DNA of 35,595 nucleotides from Rhodobacter sp. (GTDB lineage Bacteria; Pseudomonadota; Alphaproteobacteria; Rhodobacterales; Rhodobacteraceae), in assembly GCA_020251025.1 (NCBI GenBank), contig JADCDI010000027.1, positions 1 to 35,595 on the forward strand, in the 5' to 3' direction. Position 1 is the first letter of the stretch. Every line of letters starts with the position of its first letter. Both the position numbers and the translations under genes were made by a program. This document shows positions 17,432-26,251 of this stretch, piece after piece. The notes beneath the pieces are model-generated. The model was not told the DNA's origin, made no database searches, and saw nothing but the letters and a program-made list of their open reading frames with translations.

Positions 17432-17632
17432 ATGCTGGTAAAGACCATCCTGCTGTTTCTGCTTGGCATGGTGCTGATCGCCATGATCGGCCGGGCCTTG
17501 TTCCCGAATGCGGCGCGTCGGATCGTGCAACGGCGATCCATGGCGCTGAAACCCGGCACCTGCCCGCGCTGCGGCAGCTACATCATCGGCACCGGCCCCT
17601 GCGCCTGCGGCGCATCCCGGAGAAAACCATGA
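17432..17632 (+). CDS. Small membrane protein with C-terminal zinc-ribbon motif
   Basis: This 66-residue protein has one hydrophobic segment (about 4-23, KTILLFLLGMVLIAMIGRAL), a basic stretch (RRIVQRR), and a C-terminal pair CPRCGSY...CACG that looks like a small zinc ribbon. The gene starts one base after the peptidase stop and overlaps the next gene by 4 bp (ATGA), so it is part of the operon. I do not recognise a named family. A role as a membrane-bound partner of the S49 peptidase is possible but unsupported. Confidence 0.8.
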   Translation: MLVKTILLFLLGMVLIAMIGRALFPNAARRIVQRRSMALKPGTCPRCGSYIIGTGPCACGASRRKP

Positions 17633-18429
17633 CGCCGCCCAACGCGGCACCGGGACGTGCCCTGGTGACGGGTGCGGCGCGCCGTCTGGGCCGGGCCATG
17701 GCCCTGGCGCTGGCCGAACGCGGCTATGACCTTGCCATCCATTACGCCGGATCGCGGGACGAGGCCGAGGCGACCGTTGCCGAAATCCATGCCCTGGGCC
17801 GCAAGGCTGTCGCGCTGAAGGCAGACCTTCTGGTCGAAGCCGAAGCCGAAGCACTGGTCTCGCGCGCCGCAAGCGGGCTGGGCGGCCCGCTGACGCTTCT
17901 GGTGAACAACGCGTCAATCTTTGAATACGACACCCTTGCAAGCGCCACGCGCGAAAGCTGGGACCGGCACATAGGTTCCAACCTGCGGGCCCCTTTCGTG
18001 CTGACCCAGCAGTTTTCCGCGCAGGCACCGGCGGCCCTGCGGGACAAGGCGGACGAACCCGCAGCACAGGCGATGATCCTGAACATGATCGACCAGCGCG
18101 TCTTCAAGCTGACGCCGGAATTCATGACCTATACCATCGCCAAGATGGGCCTTTGGGCGTTGACCCGCACGGCAGCCCAGGCGCTGGCCCCCGATATCCG
18201 TGTCAATGCGATCGGCCCCGGGCCGACACTGCGGGGCGCGCGGCAATCGGAAGGCCACTTTGCGGATCAACGGGCGGCAACCATCCTGCAGCGCGGCGCG
18301 GACCCGTCCGACATCGTCGCAGCCATGCGATACTTTCTGGATGCACCGGCCGTGACCGGCCAGATTCTGTGTGTCGACGGGGGCCAGCATCTGGTCTGGC
18401 GCACCGAAGATGTGCTGGGCGTGGAATAG
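17629..18429 (+). CDS. Short-chain dehydrogenase/reductase, pteridine reductase (PTR1/FolM)-like
   Basis: This 266-residue Rossmann-fold NAD(P)H oxidoreductase has TGAARRLG (14-21) for cofactor binding, NNAS (93-96) and the YxxxK pair Tyr168/Lys172. The usual catalytic Ser is replaced by Asp155 in NMIDQR. The 13-residue Asp-Tyr spacing equals that of Leishmania PTR1 (D181/Y194/K198), and the RR after TGAA is typical of NADPH-using pterin reductases. Reduction of dihydrofolate or dihydromonapterin is therefore a reasonable guess. The gene overlaps the zinc-ribbon gene by 4 bp. It could still be a general SDR with another substrate. Confidence 0.88.
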   Translation: MTPPNAAPGRALVTGAARRLGRAMALALAERGYDLAIHYAGSRDEAEATVAEIHALGRKAVALKADLLVEAEAEALVSRAASGLGGPLTLLVNNASIFEYDTLASATRESWDRHIGSNLRAPFVLTQQFSAQAPAALRDKADEPAAQAMILNMIDQRVFKLTPEFMTYTIAKMGLWALTRTAAQALAPDIRVNAIGPGPTLRGARQSEGHFADQRAATILQRGADPSDIVAAMRYFLDAPAVTGQILCVDGGQHLVWRTEDVLGVE

Positions 18430-18764
18430 GTCATCGACGGCCCGGGCACCGTCGTTCCGCAGAGCTTAGAGAAAAGTTTTCCACTTTCGGCCCGCACATC
18501 ACACAATCGTTGCAATTCCCCCATGAAAATCAGGGATTTGTCAGACATCACAAAATAAAATGATAAAAAACAATGGTTTGAAAAAATGCCTAAAAATCAG
18601 GCAAAGCTGCGAACCCGGCAGAATCCAAGGAAAATTCCGGCCTTCCGGATTGTTTTGCGCAAGGTTATCCACAGAAAGCGTGGACAGGTTTCTTCTTGCT
18701 CCTGCGCATTTATTTTTGCAGGCAAAACCGGGAATCGGTGAATTCCGGAAAGGATGAGTCCGCC
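18430..18764 (+). other. AT-rich intergenic region with a DnaA box, before uvrC
   Basis: No gene is seen in these 335 bases. The stretch around 18510-18600 is strikingly AT-rich against the genome. A perfect DnaA box TTATCCACA lies at 18665-18673. GANTC sites (the CcrM methylation motif) occur in the GAATC, GAATC and GAGTC found between about 18620 and 18760. TTGTCA (18538-18543) and GATAAA (18562-18567), 18 bp apart, form a possible sigma-70 promoter toward uvrC. Only one good DnaA box is visible, so an origin is not established. Confidence 0.55.
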
Positions 18765-20639
18765 GTGCAGGCAGAGCAGGGAACCACGCCCAAGGCACCG
18801 TCCGGGCACGGGGTCATACAAGGTTATCTCAAGACGATAGACAGCTCTCCCGGCGTCTACCGCATGCTCGATCCTGTGGGCACGGTGCTTTATGTCGGCA
18901 AGGCACGCAACCTGAAGGCGCGGGTGTCATCCTATGCCCGGCCTTCCGGCCATTCCGGCCGCATCGCCCGGATGATCGGCGAAACCGCGTCGATGATGTT
19001 TCTGACGACGCGCACCGAAACCGAAGCGCTTTTGCTGGAACAGAACCTGATCAAGCAGCTCAAGCCGCGCTACAACGTGCTGCTTCGTGACGACAAAAGC
19101 TTTCCGGATATCCTGATCGCCAAAGACCACCCCTTTCCCCAGATCAGGAAGCACCGGGGCAAACGGGCCGGGAAGGGCACCTATTTCGGCCCCTTCGCAA
19201 GTGCCGGGGCGGTGAACCGCACCCTTAACCAGTTGCAGAAGGTTTTCCTGCTGCGCACCTGCACGGATGCGGTCTTTGAAAGCCGCACGCGCCCTTGCCT
19301 TCTGTATCAGATCAAGCGCTGTGCAGCGCCCTGCGTCGGCAAGGTCGGGCGCGACGACTACGCAAACCTGGTCGGGGACGCCGAGCTTTTCCTGCAAGGC
19401 AAGACAACCCGGGTTCAGGCCGATCTTGCTGCGGCGATGGCCGAAGCCTCTGCGGCGATGGAATTCGAACGGGCCGCAGCCCTGCGCGACCGCATCCGCG
19501 CCCTGACCCAGGTGCAATCGGCCCAGGGCATCAATCCCCGGGGCGTCGCCGAGGCGGACGTCATTGCGCTGCATCTGGAAGGCGGGCAGGCCTGTGTCCA
19601 GGTTTTCTTCATCCGCGCCAATCAAAGCTGGGGCAACCGCGATTTCTATCCGCGCACCGGGGCCGGGGCGGAAGCGCCCGAAATCCTCGAGGCCTTTCTG
19701 GCCCAGTTCTATGACGACAAGGACCCGCCAAGGCTGATCCTGCTGTCGCACCCCGTCGAGAACGCCGATCTGGTGACCCAGCTTCTGTCCGACCGCGCCG
19801 GGCACAAGGTGGAGCTGGCAGTACCCCGGCGCGGCGAAAAGGCCGGACTGGTGGAAAATGCCGCCCGCAATGCCCGCGAAAGCCTGGCGCGCAAGATGGC
19901 CGAAGGCGCGTCGCAAAACAGGCTTCTGGCCGGGCTTGCCGAAGCCTTTGCCCTGGATGCGCCGCCTAGGCGGATCGAGGTTTACGACAACTCTCACATC
20001 CAGGGCAGCAATGCCGTGGGTGGCATGATCGTGGCCGGGCCGGACGGCTTTCTCAAGTCGCAGTACCGCAAGTTCAACATCCGGTCCGCTGCCGGGGCCA
20101 ACAGCGACGATTTCGGCATGATGAAAGAGGTGCTGACCCGGCGTTTTGAACGCCTGCTGAAGGAAGACCCCGACCGGTCGTCAGATGCCTGGCCGGACCT
20201 GCTGCTGATCGACGGCGGCGCGGGGCAGGTCAGCGCGGTGGCGGAGATTCTGGCGGAACTTGGCATCGACGACATCGCCATGGCCGGTGTGGCCAAGGGC
20301 GTGGACCGCGACGCGGGCAAAGAGGAGTTTCATCGCCCCGGCCAGCCCCCCTTTGCGCTGCCCCACACCTCGCCCGTGCTGTACTTCGTGCAGCGCCTGC
20401 GGGACGAGGCGCACCGCTGGGCCATCGGCGCACATCGCGCCAGGCGGGCAAAGGCCGTCAGCGCGACGCCGCTGGATGACATCCCCGGCGTCGGGGCCAC
20501 CCGCAAACGCGCCCTTCTGGCCCATTTCGGCAGTGCCAAGGCGGTTGGCCGCGCGGCGGTGGATGACCTGAAGGCGGTTGACGGCATCTCTGACACCCTG
20601 GCGCAGAGCATCTACGACTTTTTTCACGCAAGGGGCTGA
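18765..20639 (+). CDS. uvrC: Excinuclease ABC subunit C
   Basis: This nuclease makes both incisions in UvrABC nucleotide excision repair. It is about 624 residues. The GIY-YIG domain lies near residues 20-100 ([26 protein letters not shown]); the region [17 protein letters not shown] and the cysteine pairs LRTCTDAVF and CAAPCVG follow. The UVR domain (about 205-240, [13 protein letters not shown]), the RNase H-like C-terminal nuclease ([31 protein letters not shown]) and the helix-hairpin-helix pair at the end ([19 protein letters not shown]) complete the family order. The GTG at 18765 with AAAGGA upstream is the likely start; a longer frame opens with TTG at 18696. No LexA box was found upstream. 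Confidence 0.96.
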   Translation: MQAEQGTTPKAPSGHGVIQGYLKTIDSSPGVYRMLDPVGTVLYVGKARNLKARVSSYARPSGHSGRIARMIGETASMMFLTTRTETEALLLEQNLIKQLKPRYNVLLRDDKSFPDILIAKDHPFPQIRKHRGKRAGKGTYFGPFASAGAVNRTLNQLQKVFLLRTCTDAVFESRTRPCLLYQIKRCAAPCVGKVGRDDYANLVGDAELFLQGKTTRVQADLAAAMAEASAAMEFERAAALRDRIRALTQVQSAQGINPRGVAEADVIALHLEGGQACVQVFFIRANQSWGNRDFYPRTGAGAEAPEILEAFLAQFYDDKDPPRLILLSHPVENADLVTQLLSDRAGHKVELAVPRRGEKAGLVENAARNARESLARKMAEGASQNRLLAGLAEAFALDAPPRRIEVYDNSHIQGSNAVGGMIVAGPDGFLKSQYRKFNIRSAAGANSDDFGMMKEVLTRRFERLLKEDPDRSSDAWPDLLLIDGGAGQVSAVAEILAELGIDDIAMAGVAKGVDRDAGKEEFHRPGQPPFALPHTSPVLYFVQRLRDEAHRWAIGAHRARRAKAVSATPLDDIPGVGATRKRALLAHFGSAKAVGRAAVDDLKAVDGISDTLAQSIYDFFHARG

Positions 20640-20751
20640 TCCGGGCGGACAGGCCGACGCCGGCCGCTTCCCCGGGCCGCATTGCCATGCGCCGCCGCAT
20701 ATGAGATGCAGCCGCAGACCTGCCTCTTTGCCGCAACGGACCCCTTCCTTG

Positions 20752-21642
20752 ATGCGCAGCCTTACGCCCGGACAATCCGGCCTTCTGCTTTTGCTGGCCG
20801 GAGCCGCCGCAGACTCGACCTCGGGCCTGTTCACCCGGCTGCTGCCGACCGACGGGTTCTCGACCGCATCCGGGCGCGGTCTTGCCGCCTTTGCCTTTCT
20901 GTTCGTGCTGCTTGCGGTCCGTGACGGCAGGGGGACGCTGCGCGCCCTTGCAGGGGTTGGCGTCTGGGGCGCGGCCCTTGTTGCCCTGAACTCTGCGGGC
21001 ATGGTCCTGAACATCCTGTCGCTGAGCCTGACCAGTGTCGCGAATTTCTTCATGATCTTCGCCACCGCCCCCTTCGTTGCGGCGCTGGGGGCCCGGCTGC
21101 TGCTGGGCGAACGGATGGAACGTGCCACGCTGCTGGCCGCGATTGCAGGCTTTGTCGGCATTGCGGTGATGATGTTCGCCGGTGCGCGTTCGGGGGCGGT
21201 CCTGGGCGACCTGCTCGCGCTGCTTTGTGTCTTTCTGTATTCGGCGGTTGTGCTTGTGCTGCGGCGCTGCAAGACCCTTGATATCCTGCCCACCATTACG
21301 CTGACGGTTCTTGCCAGCGGCCTTCTTGCCCTGCCGCTTGCGGATTTCTCCATGGTCCGGCCGCAGGACATCGCCCTGTTCGCGGTCTTCGGCGCGCTGC
21401 AGCTTGCGATCGGCAATCTGCTGATCTTCACGGCGGCTACCCGGATTCCGGCGGCACAATCGGGGTTGCTCGGCATCCTCAATGCGGGCTTTGCCCCCTT
21501 CTGGGTGTTCGTGTTCCTGCAAGAGGTGCCGCCGCCGGCAACGCTTGTGGGCGGTGCAATCATTCTGGGTGCAGCCATCATACACCTTGTCTGGACGATT
21601 TCGGCCAGCCGCCCCGCGGCCCCGGCCCCCGGAAAGGCCTGA
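20752..21642 (+). CDS. EamA/DMT-superfamily transporter
   Basis: This 296-residue inner-membrane protein has about ten hydrophobic segments in two repeats, as in the drug/metabolite transporter (EamA) family: for example LLLLLAGAAADSTSGLFTRL at the start, ANFFMIFATAPFVAALGARLLLGE at the end of the first repeat, and LLGILNAGFAPFWVFVFLQE in the second. The substrate cannot be predicted. The ATG at 20752 matches the normal family length; its ribosome binding site is weak, and the frame stays open upstream into uvrC. The gene lies 112 bp after uvrC. Confidence 0.88.
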   Translation: MRSLTPGQSGLLLLLAGAAADSTSGLFTRLLPTDGFSTASGRGLAAFAFLFVLLAVRDGRGTLRALAGVGVWGAALVALNSAGMVLNILSLSLTSVANFFMIFATAPFVAALGARLLLGERMERATLLAAIAGFVGIAVMMFAGARSGAVLGDLLALLCVFLYSAVVLVLRRCKTLDILPTITLTVLASGLLALPLADFSMVRPQDIALFAVFGALQLAIGNLLIFTAATRIPAAQSGLLGILNAGFAPFWVFVFLQEVPPPATLVGGAIILGAAIIHLVWTISASRPAAPAPGKA

Positions 21643-21822
21643 TGCCCCCAGCGGGACGGCGCGGCGAACGGCCCGGTGCCGAAGCGCGGCGCAGGGCCGT
21701 GGCGCTTTCCCTGCCGGTTTGAATTATTTCAAGGCGTTACGCGCTGCTTTCGGCACGCAACGCTAAGATGTCTTTGCGCTATTCCTGTTCCCTCTGTCCC
21801 CATGATCGGGTATTCCGGCGTC

Positions 21823-22488
21823 ATGAAATGGAACCTGCCCAATATCCTGACGATCCTGCGCCTGCTTGCCGCGCCCGGGGTGGCGGTGATGTTCCTGTAC
21901 TTCAACCGCCCCCTGGCAGACTGGTTTGCCCTGACCCTGTTCATCACCGCCGCGATCACCGACTGGTTTGACGGCTATCTGGCCCGGCTGTGGAAGCAGG
22001 AATCCAAGTTCGGCACCATGCTGGATCCGATTGCCGACAAGGCCATGGTGGTGATCGCGCTTTTGATCATCACCGGCTATTCCGGGATGAACCCCTGGCT
22101 GATCCTGCCTGCGACGGTCATTCTGTTCAGGGAAATCTTTGTGGGCGGTCTCAGAGAGTTTCTGGGCGCAAAGGCGCGGCTTCTGGCCGTCACACCGCTT
22201 GCCAAATGGAAGACGACCGCACAGATGGTTGCGATCGCGGTTCTGTTTCTGGGCACCGGCCTGGAACATCTGGAAGGGATCGCGCGCCAGGGCATGACAC
22301 CCGAGCAATATGCCGAAGCCGTCAGGGCAGGGGCGGCCGATCCGATCCGGTCCTGCGGTGCGCGGGGCTGTTCTTCGCTGGCAACGCTGGTGGGCCTGGT
22401 GCTGATCTGGATTGCCGCCGCGCTGACCTTTGTCACCGGCTGGGATTACTTCCGCAAATCCCTGCCCTTCCTGCGGGATGAGCGATGA
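21823..22488 (+). CDS. pgsA: CDP-diacylglycerol--glycerol-3-phosphate 3-phosphatidyltransferase
   Basis: This 221-residue membrane enzyme makes phosphatidylglycerol phosphate, the committed step to phosphatidylglycerol and cardiolipin. The CDP-alcohol phosphatidyltransferase signature D50-G51-x2-A54-R55-x8-G64-x3-D68-x3-D72 is complete. Several membrane segments follow. Between the last two lies a soluble insert of about 40 residues (roughly 145-185) with GMTPEQYAEAVRAG and CGARGC. The ATG at 21823 fits the family start (MKWNLPNILTILRLL); an earlier ATG at 21802 is possible. The gene overlaps moaD by 4 bp. The 180-bp gap before it holds TTGAATTATTTCAA (21719-21732), a small dyad of unknown role. 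Confidence 0.96.
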   Translation: MKWNLPNILTILRLLAAPGVAVMFLYFNRPLADWFALTLFITAAITDWFDGYLARLWKQESKFGTMLDPIADKAMVVIALLIITGYSGMNPWLILPATVILFREIFVGGLREFLGAKARLLAVTPLAKWKTTAQMVAIAVLFLGTGLEHLEGIARQGMTPEQYAEAVRAGAADPIRSCGARGCSSLATLVGLVLIWIAAALTFVTGWDYFRKSLPFLRDER

Positions 22489-22733
22489 TCGACGTGCTGT
22501 ACTTCGCCTGGGTGCGCGAACGCATCGGCCTGCCGCGCGAAAGGATCGCGACATCGGCCGTGACGGTGGCCGACCTTGTGGCAGAGCTTTCCGCGCGGGA
22601 AGACCGCTATGCGGCGGCCTTTGCCGATCTTGCCGCGCTGCGCGTCGCCCTTGATCAGGAGCTGTCCGATTTCTCGGCCCCGCTGGCGGGTGTGCGCGAA
22701 GTGGCCTTCTTTCCCCCGATGACAGGCGGCTGA
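22485..22733 (+). CDS. moaD: Molybdopterin synthase sulfur-carrier subunit
   Basis: This 82-residue ubiquitin-like protein ends in the required Gly-Gly (PPMTGG), which is adenylated and turned into a thiocarboxylate to donate sulfur to precursor Z. It begins MIDVLYFAWVRERIG, typical of MoaD. It overlaps pgsA by 4 bp and ends one base before the moaE start. With MoaE it supplies molybdopterin, which the formate dehydrogenase of this window needs. Confidence 0.95.
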   Translation: MIDVLYFAWVRERIGLPRERIATSAVTVADLVAELSAREDRYAAAFADLAALRVALDQELSDFSAPLAGVREVAFFPPMTGG

Positions 22734-22734
22734 C

Positions 22735-23175
22735 ATGCGCGTTGCCGTTCAGAGCGCGCCGTTCGACATCGGCCATGAGACGGCGGCCTTTGCGCAGGCA
22801 GCCGCCGGGGCCGGGGCGGTGGTGACCTTTACCGGGATCGTGCGCGATCTGTCGGGCGGCCTGACGGCGATGGAAATCGAACATTATCCTGGCATGACCG
22901 AACGGGCGATCCGGGACATCACCTTGCAGGCCGTGTCGCGTTGGGATTTGATCGATGCGCTGGTGATCCACCGCCACGGCACGCTGCGCGCGGGCGAGCC
23001 GATCATGATGGTGGCCACTGCCGCCGCGCACCGGGCAGGTGCCTTTGCTGCGGCGGACTTCCTGATGGATTACCTCAAATCCCGCGCGCCGTTCTGGAAA
23101 AAGGAAATCACCGCTTCGGGCGCGGCGTGGGTGGCCGCCACGGATCAGGACGAGGCGGCCCTGTCGCGCTGGTAA
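22735..23175 (+). CDS. moaE: Molybdopterin synthase catalytic subunit
   Basis: This 146-residue protein forms the heterotetrameric molybdopterin synthase with MoaD and converts cyclic pyranopterin monophosphate to molybdopterin. Family blocks are VVTFTGIVRDLSGG, MEIEHYPGMTE, VIHRHGTLRAGEPIMMVA and the catalytic lysine region DYLKSRAPFWKKE (Lys115 and Lys122/123, matching E. coli K119/K126). It is the last gene of the pgsA-moaD-moaE unit and faces ilvD. Confidence 0.96.
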   Translation: MRVAVQSAPFDIGHETAAFAQAAAGAGAVVTFTGIVRDLSGGLTAMEIEHYPGMTERAIRDITLQAVSRWDLIDALVIHRHGTLRAGEPIMMVATAAAHRAGAFAAADFLMDYLKSRAPFWKKEITASGAAWVAATDQDEAALSRW

Positions 23176-23205
23176 CAGCGCGATGCGCACCCCAGACAGC
23201 GCAAT

Positions 23206-23225
23206 GGCGGCCCCGAAAGGCCGCC
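23206..23225. terminator. Hairpin between convergent moaE and ilvD
   Basis: The arms GGCGGCC (23206-23212) and GGCCGCC (23219-23225) form a 7-bp GC stem with a six-base loop in the 74-bp gap between the two converging genes. No T-run follows on either side. A shared transcript end is likely from position; factor-independent termination is not shown. Confidence 0.5.
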
Positions 23226-23249
23226 CTCGGCCGGTCGCGACAGCAGCGG

Positions 23250-24983
23250 TCACTGATCCATGTAGATATGCCGTTCGGCCTTGGCGCCGGGATGGGTCAC
23301 GGCGCCCCAGCGGGCACCGCCGACCAGTTTGGCGAATTTCCACACCGCGCCGGTTTCGTACTGGGTCCGGCGCGGGCCGGCCCACTGCGCCTTGCGCGCG
23401 GCAAGCTCCGCATCGCTCAGCGCCACCGAAAGCGTGCCGGTCAGCGCGTTGATGGTGATGACATCGCCGTTCTGAAGCAGGGCAATCGGCCCGCCATGCG
23501 CCGCCTCCGGCCCGACATGGCCCACGCAGAAGCCGCGCGTCGCCCCCGAAAACCGGCCATCGGTGATCAGGGCCACCTTCTTGCCCATGCCCTGCCCCGA
23601 CAGGGCGGCGGTGGTGGCCAGCATCTCGCGCATGCCCGGCCCGCCTGCGGGGCCTTCGTTGCGGATCACGATGACCTCGCCTTCCTTATAGGCGCGCTTC
23701 TGCACCGCCTCAAACGCCTCTTCCTCGGATTCAAAGACGCGGGCGGGGCCGGTGAAGACCTGCTCTTCATCGCTCATGCCCGCGACCTTCACGATGGCCC
23801 CGTCGGGGCAGATGTTGCCCCTCAGGCCCACGACACCGCCGGTCCTGGTGATCGGGGTTTCGATGGGATAGATCACGCGGCCGTCGGCCTCTCGGGTGAT
23901 CAGGTCAAGCTCTTCGCCCAGGGATTTGCCCGAGGCCGTGATGCAGTCTTCGTGCAGCAGACCGGCCTTGCGCAACTCCTTCATCACCACGGGCACGCCG
24001 CCCACCTCGTACATGTCCTTGGCCACATACTGCCCGCCGGGCCGCAGGCTGACGAAATAGGGCGTATCGCGGAAGATGTCGCAGACATCGAACAGATCGA
24101 AATCGATCCCCGCCTCATGTGCAATGGCCGGCAGGTGCAGGCCGGCATTGGTGGACCCGCCGGTACAGGCCACGACGCGGGCCGCGTTTTCAAGGCTTTT
24201 GCGCGTGACAATATCGCGGGCGCGGATGTTCTTTTCGATCAGGTGCATCACCGCCACGCCCGAGGCATCGCCATACTGGTCGCGGCTTTCGTAAGGGGCC
24301 GGTGCCCCGGAGGAATTGAGCAATGCCAGACCGATGGCCTCAGAGACGCAAGCCATGGTGTTGGCCGTATACTGCCCGCCGCAGGCCCCGGCGCTGGGGC
24401 AGGCGACCCGTTCCAGAATATCCAGTTCGGCGTCCGACATGGTGCCCGCCTGATGCTTGCCGACCGCTTCGAACACGTCCTGCACCACCACGTCGCGCCC
24501 GTTCAGCTTGCCCGGCAGGATCGACCCGCCATAGATGAACACCGAAGGCACGTTCAGCCGCACCATCGCCATCATCATGCCGGGAAGCGATTTGTCGCAG
24601 CCCGCCAGCCCGACAAGGGCATCATAGCAATGCCCGCGCATGGTCAGCTCGACCGTGTCTGCAATCGCATCGCGCGAGGCAAGCGAAGACCGCATGCCTT
24701 CATGGCCCATGGCGATGCCGTCGGTGACCGTGATCGTGGTGAACTCGCGCGGGGTGCCGCCGCCCTTCTTCACCCCCATCTTGACGCTTTGTGCCTGCCG
24801 GTTCAGCGCGATGTTGCAGGGGGCCGCTTCGTTCCAGCAGGTGGCCACGCCGACCCAGGGCTGGTGGATTTCCTGTTCCGTGATCCCCATTGCGTAAAAG
24901 TAGCTGCGGTGCGGTGCCCGCGAGGGGCCTTCCGTCACATGGCGGCTGGGCAATCTGGACTTGTCGAAGCGCTGGCTGGTCAT
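23250..24983 (-). CDS. ilvD: Dihydroxy-acid dehydratase
   Basis: This 577-residue Fe-S dehydratase converts 2,3-dihydroxy-3-methylbutanoate and -pentanoate to the 2-oxo acids of valine, leucine and isoleucine synthesis. Ligand cysteines fit the [2Fe-2S] pattern: Cys56 (CWNEAAPCN), Cys129 (GCDKSLPGM) and Cys201 ([13 protein letters not shown]). [11 protein letters not shown] and [16 protein letters not shown] are further family blocks. GGAGG directly precedes the ATG at 24983; the frame is open to 25166 but without similarity. Aldonate dehydratases share the fold, but length and motifs fit IlvD. It is transcribed away from accD. Confidence 0.95.
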   Translation of the reverse strand: MTSQRFDKSRLPSRHVTEGPSRAPHRSYFYAMGITEQEIHQPWVGVATCWNEAAPCNIALNRQAQSVKMGVKKGGGTPREFTTITVTDGIAMGHEGMRSSLASRDAIADTVELTMRGHCYDALVGLAGCDKSLPGMMMAMVRLNVPSVFIYGGSILPGKLNGRDVVVQDVFEAVGKHQAGTMSDAELDILERVACPSAGACGGQYTANTMACVSEAIGLALLNSSGAPAPYESRDQYGDASGVAVMHLIEKNIRARDIVTRKSLENAARVVACTGGSTNAGLHLPAIAHEAGIDFDLFDVCDIFRDTPYFVSLRPGGQYVAKDMYEVGGVPVVMKELRKAGLLHEDCITASGKSLGEELDLITREADGRVIYPIETPITRTGGVVGLRGNICPDGAIVKVAGMSDEEQVFTGPARVFESEEEAFEAVQKRAYKEGEVIVIRNEGPAGGPGMREMLATTAALSGQGMGKKVALITDGRFSGATRGFCVGHVGPEAAHGGPIALLQNGDVITINALTGTLSVALSDAELAARKAQWAGPRRTQYETGAVWKFAKLVGGARWGAVTHPGAKAERHIYMDQ

Positions 24984-25321
24984 GGTATCCTCCCCGGGGT
25001 CTGGCTGATCCAGCCAGATAAAGGGCGCAGGCGGGACGGGCAAGAACCGAATGGCGCACCGGCAGGATGATGACCGCGGACAGGGGCCATTGCCACTTCC
25101 CCCCCGCGAGGGGCACGCGCCGTACTTGTCATCGGCACCTCGCACCTGGGGGCGTGGCCCGGGCACCCAATCCCCGCAGGGCAGGTTAGTGTCTTGGACC
25201 GGACCAAAGATACGGATGGCACCTGGTCGTCATGTTGCAAGTCAGACCTTCCGAATTGCATTTCCCGCCCCCCCGGCTTATCTGCAAGGCCAACCGCCGT
25301 GACCAAAGGGCATCCCCTGCG
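24984..25321. other. Divergent ilvD/accD intergenic region
   Basis: These 338 bases hold both promoters and no gene that I can support. A perfect 7-bp stem with a three-base loop (CTGGCTG-ATC-CAGCCAG, 25001-25017) lies in the ilvD leader, eight bases before its ribosome binding site; the palindrome CCCCGGGG (24993-25000) lies between them. No branched-chain-rich leader peptide was found. TTGCAA (25235-25240) and TTGCAT (25256-25261) are possible -35 elements toward accD, but no convincing -10 follows. Confidence 0.45.
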
Positions 25322-26251
25322 ATGAACTGGATCTCGAACTACGTCCGCCCCAAGATCAACTCGCTGTTCTCGCGCCGCGAAGTGCCCGAGAACCTTTGGA
25401 CGAAATGCCCCGAATGCGGGACCATGCTGTTCCACCGCGAATTGTCGGGCAACCTGTTCGTCTGCACCGGTTGCGATCACCACATGGCAATCAGCCCGCG
25501 CGCCCGCTTTTCCGCGCTGTTTGACGGCGGCATCTTTACCGAGGTGAAGGTCCCCGAACCGCTGGCCGATCCGCTGCATTTCCGCGACCAGAAGAAATAC
25601 CCCGACCGCCTGAAGGCCGCCCAGAAGGCGACATCGGAAAAAGAGGCGATGCTGGTCGCCGAAGGTGAAATCGGCCGCACCCCCATCGTGGCCGCGGCAC
25701 AGGACTTTGCCTTCATGGCCGGCAGCATGGGCATGTATGTGGGCAATGCCGTCATTGCCGCCGCTGAACGGGCCGTGAAGCTGAAACGCCCGCTGGTGCT
25801 GTTTTCCGCAGCCGGCGGCGCGCGGATGCAGGAAGGCATCCTGTCCCTGATGCAGATGCCGCGCACGACGGTCGCGGTGCAGATGCTGAAAGAGGCGAAC
25901 CTTCCCTACATCGTCGTGCTGACCCATCCCACAACGGGCGGCGTCACCGCATCCTATGCCATGCTGGGCGATGTGCAGATCGCCGAGCCGAACGCGCTGA
26001 TCTGCTTTGCCGGTCCGCGCGTGATCGAACAGACCATCCGCGAAAAGCTGCCCGAGGGGTTCCAGCGCGCCGAATACCTGCTGGACCATGGCATGCTGGA
26101 CCGCGTCACGCACCGCAAGGCACTGCGCGACGAATTGATCATCCTGACAAGGATGCTGATGCAGCTTCCGCCTGCCGTGCGGGGCGATCTGCCTGCACCC
26201 GGAACCATCGCGGCACCGGAACCCGCGGAACCGGCCGGGGTCAAGGCGTGA
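25322..26251 (+). CDS. accD: Acetyl-CoA carboxylase carboxyltransferase subunit beta
   Basis: This 309-residue subunit, with AccA, transfers the carboxyl group from carboxybiotin to acetyl-CoA to make malonyl-CoA for fatty acid synthesis. An N-terminal zinc ribbon has Cys29/Cys32 (CPEC) and Cys48/Cys51 (CTGC). The crotonase-like core contains [35 protein letters not shown] and [10 protein letters not shown]. The C-terminus is a short Pro/Ala-rich tail. ATG 25322 fits the family start ([12 protein letters not shown]). Its stop overlaps the folC start codon. Confidence 0.97.
   Translation: MNWISNYVRPKINSLFSRREVPENLWTKCPECGTMLFHRELSGNLFVCTGCDHHMAISPRARFSALFDGGIFTEVKVPEPLADPLHFRDQKKYPDRLKAAQKATSEKEAMLVAEGEIGRTPIVAAAQDFAFMAGSMGMYVGNAVIAAAERAVKLKRPLVLFSAAGGARMQEGILSLMQMPRTTVAVQMLKEANLPYIVVLTHPTTGGVTASYAMLGDVQIAEPNALICFAGPRVIEQTIREKLPEGFQRAEYLLDHGMLDRVTHRKALRDELIILTRMLMQLPPAVRGDLPAPGTIAAPEPAEPAGVKA

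Noticed and set aside
18430-18764. Calling the AT-rich gap the chromosomal origin as a feature
   Set aside because: Only one perfect DnaA box was found and no typical origin neighbour such as parAB, gidA or hemE is near. It is kept as a finding only.
20640-20751. Terminator after uvrC (GGCCG...CGGCC dyad near 20655)
   Set aside because: The stem is short, has no T-run and is expected by chance in such GC-rich sequence.
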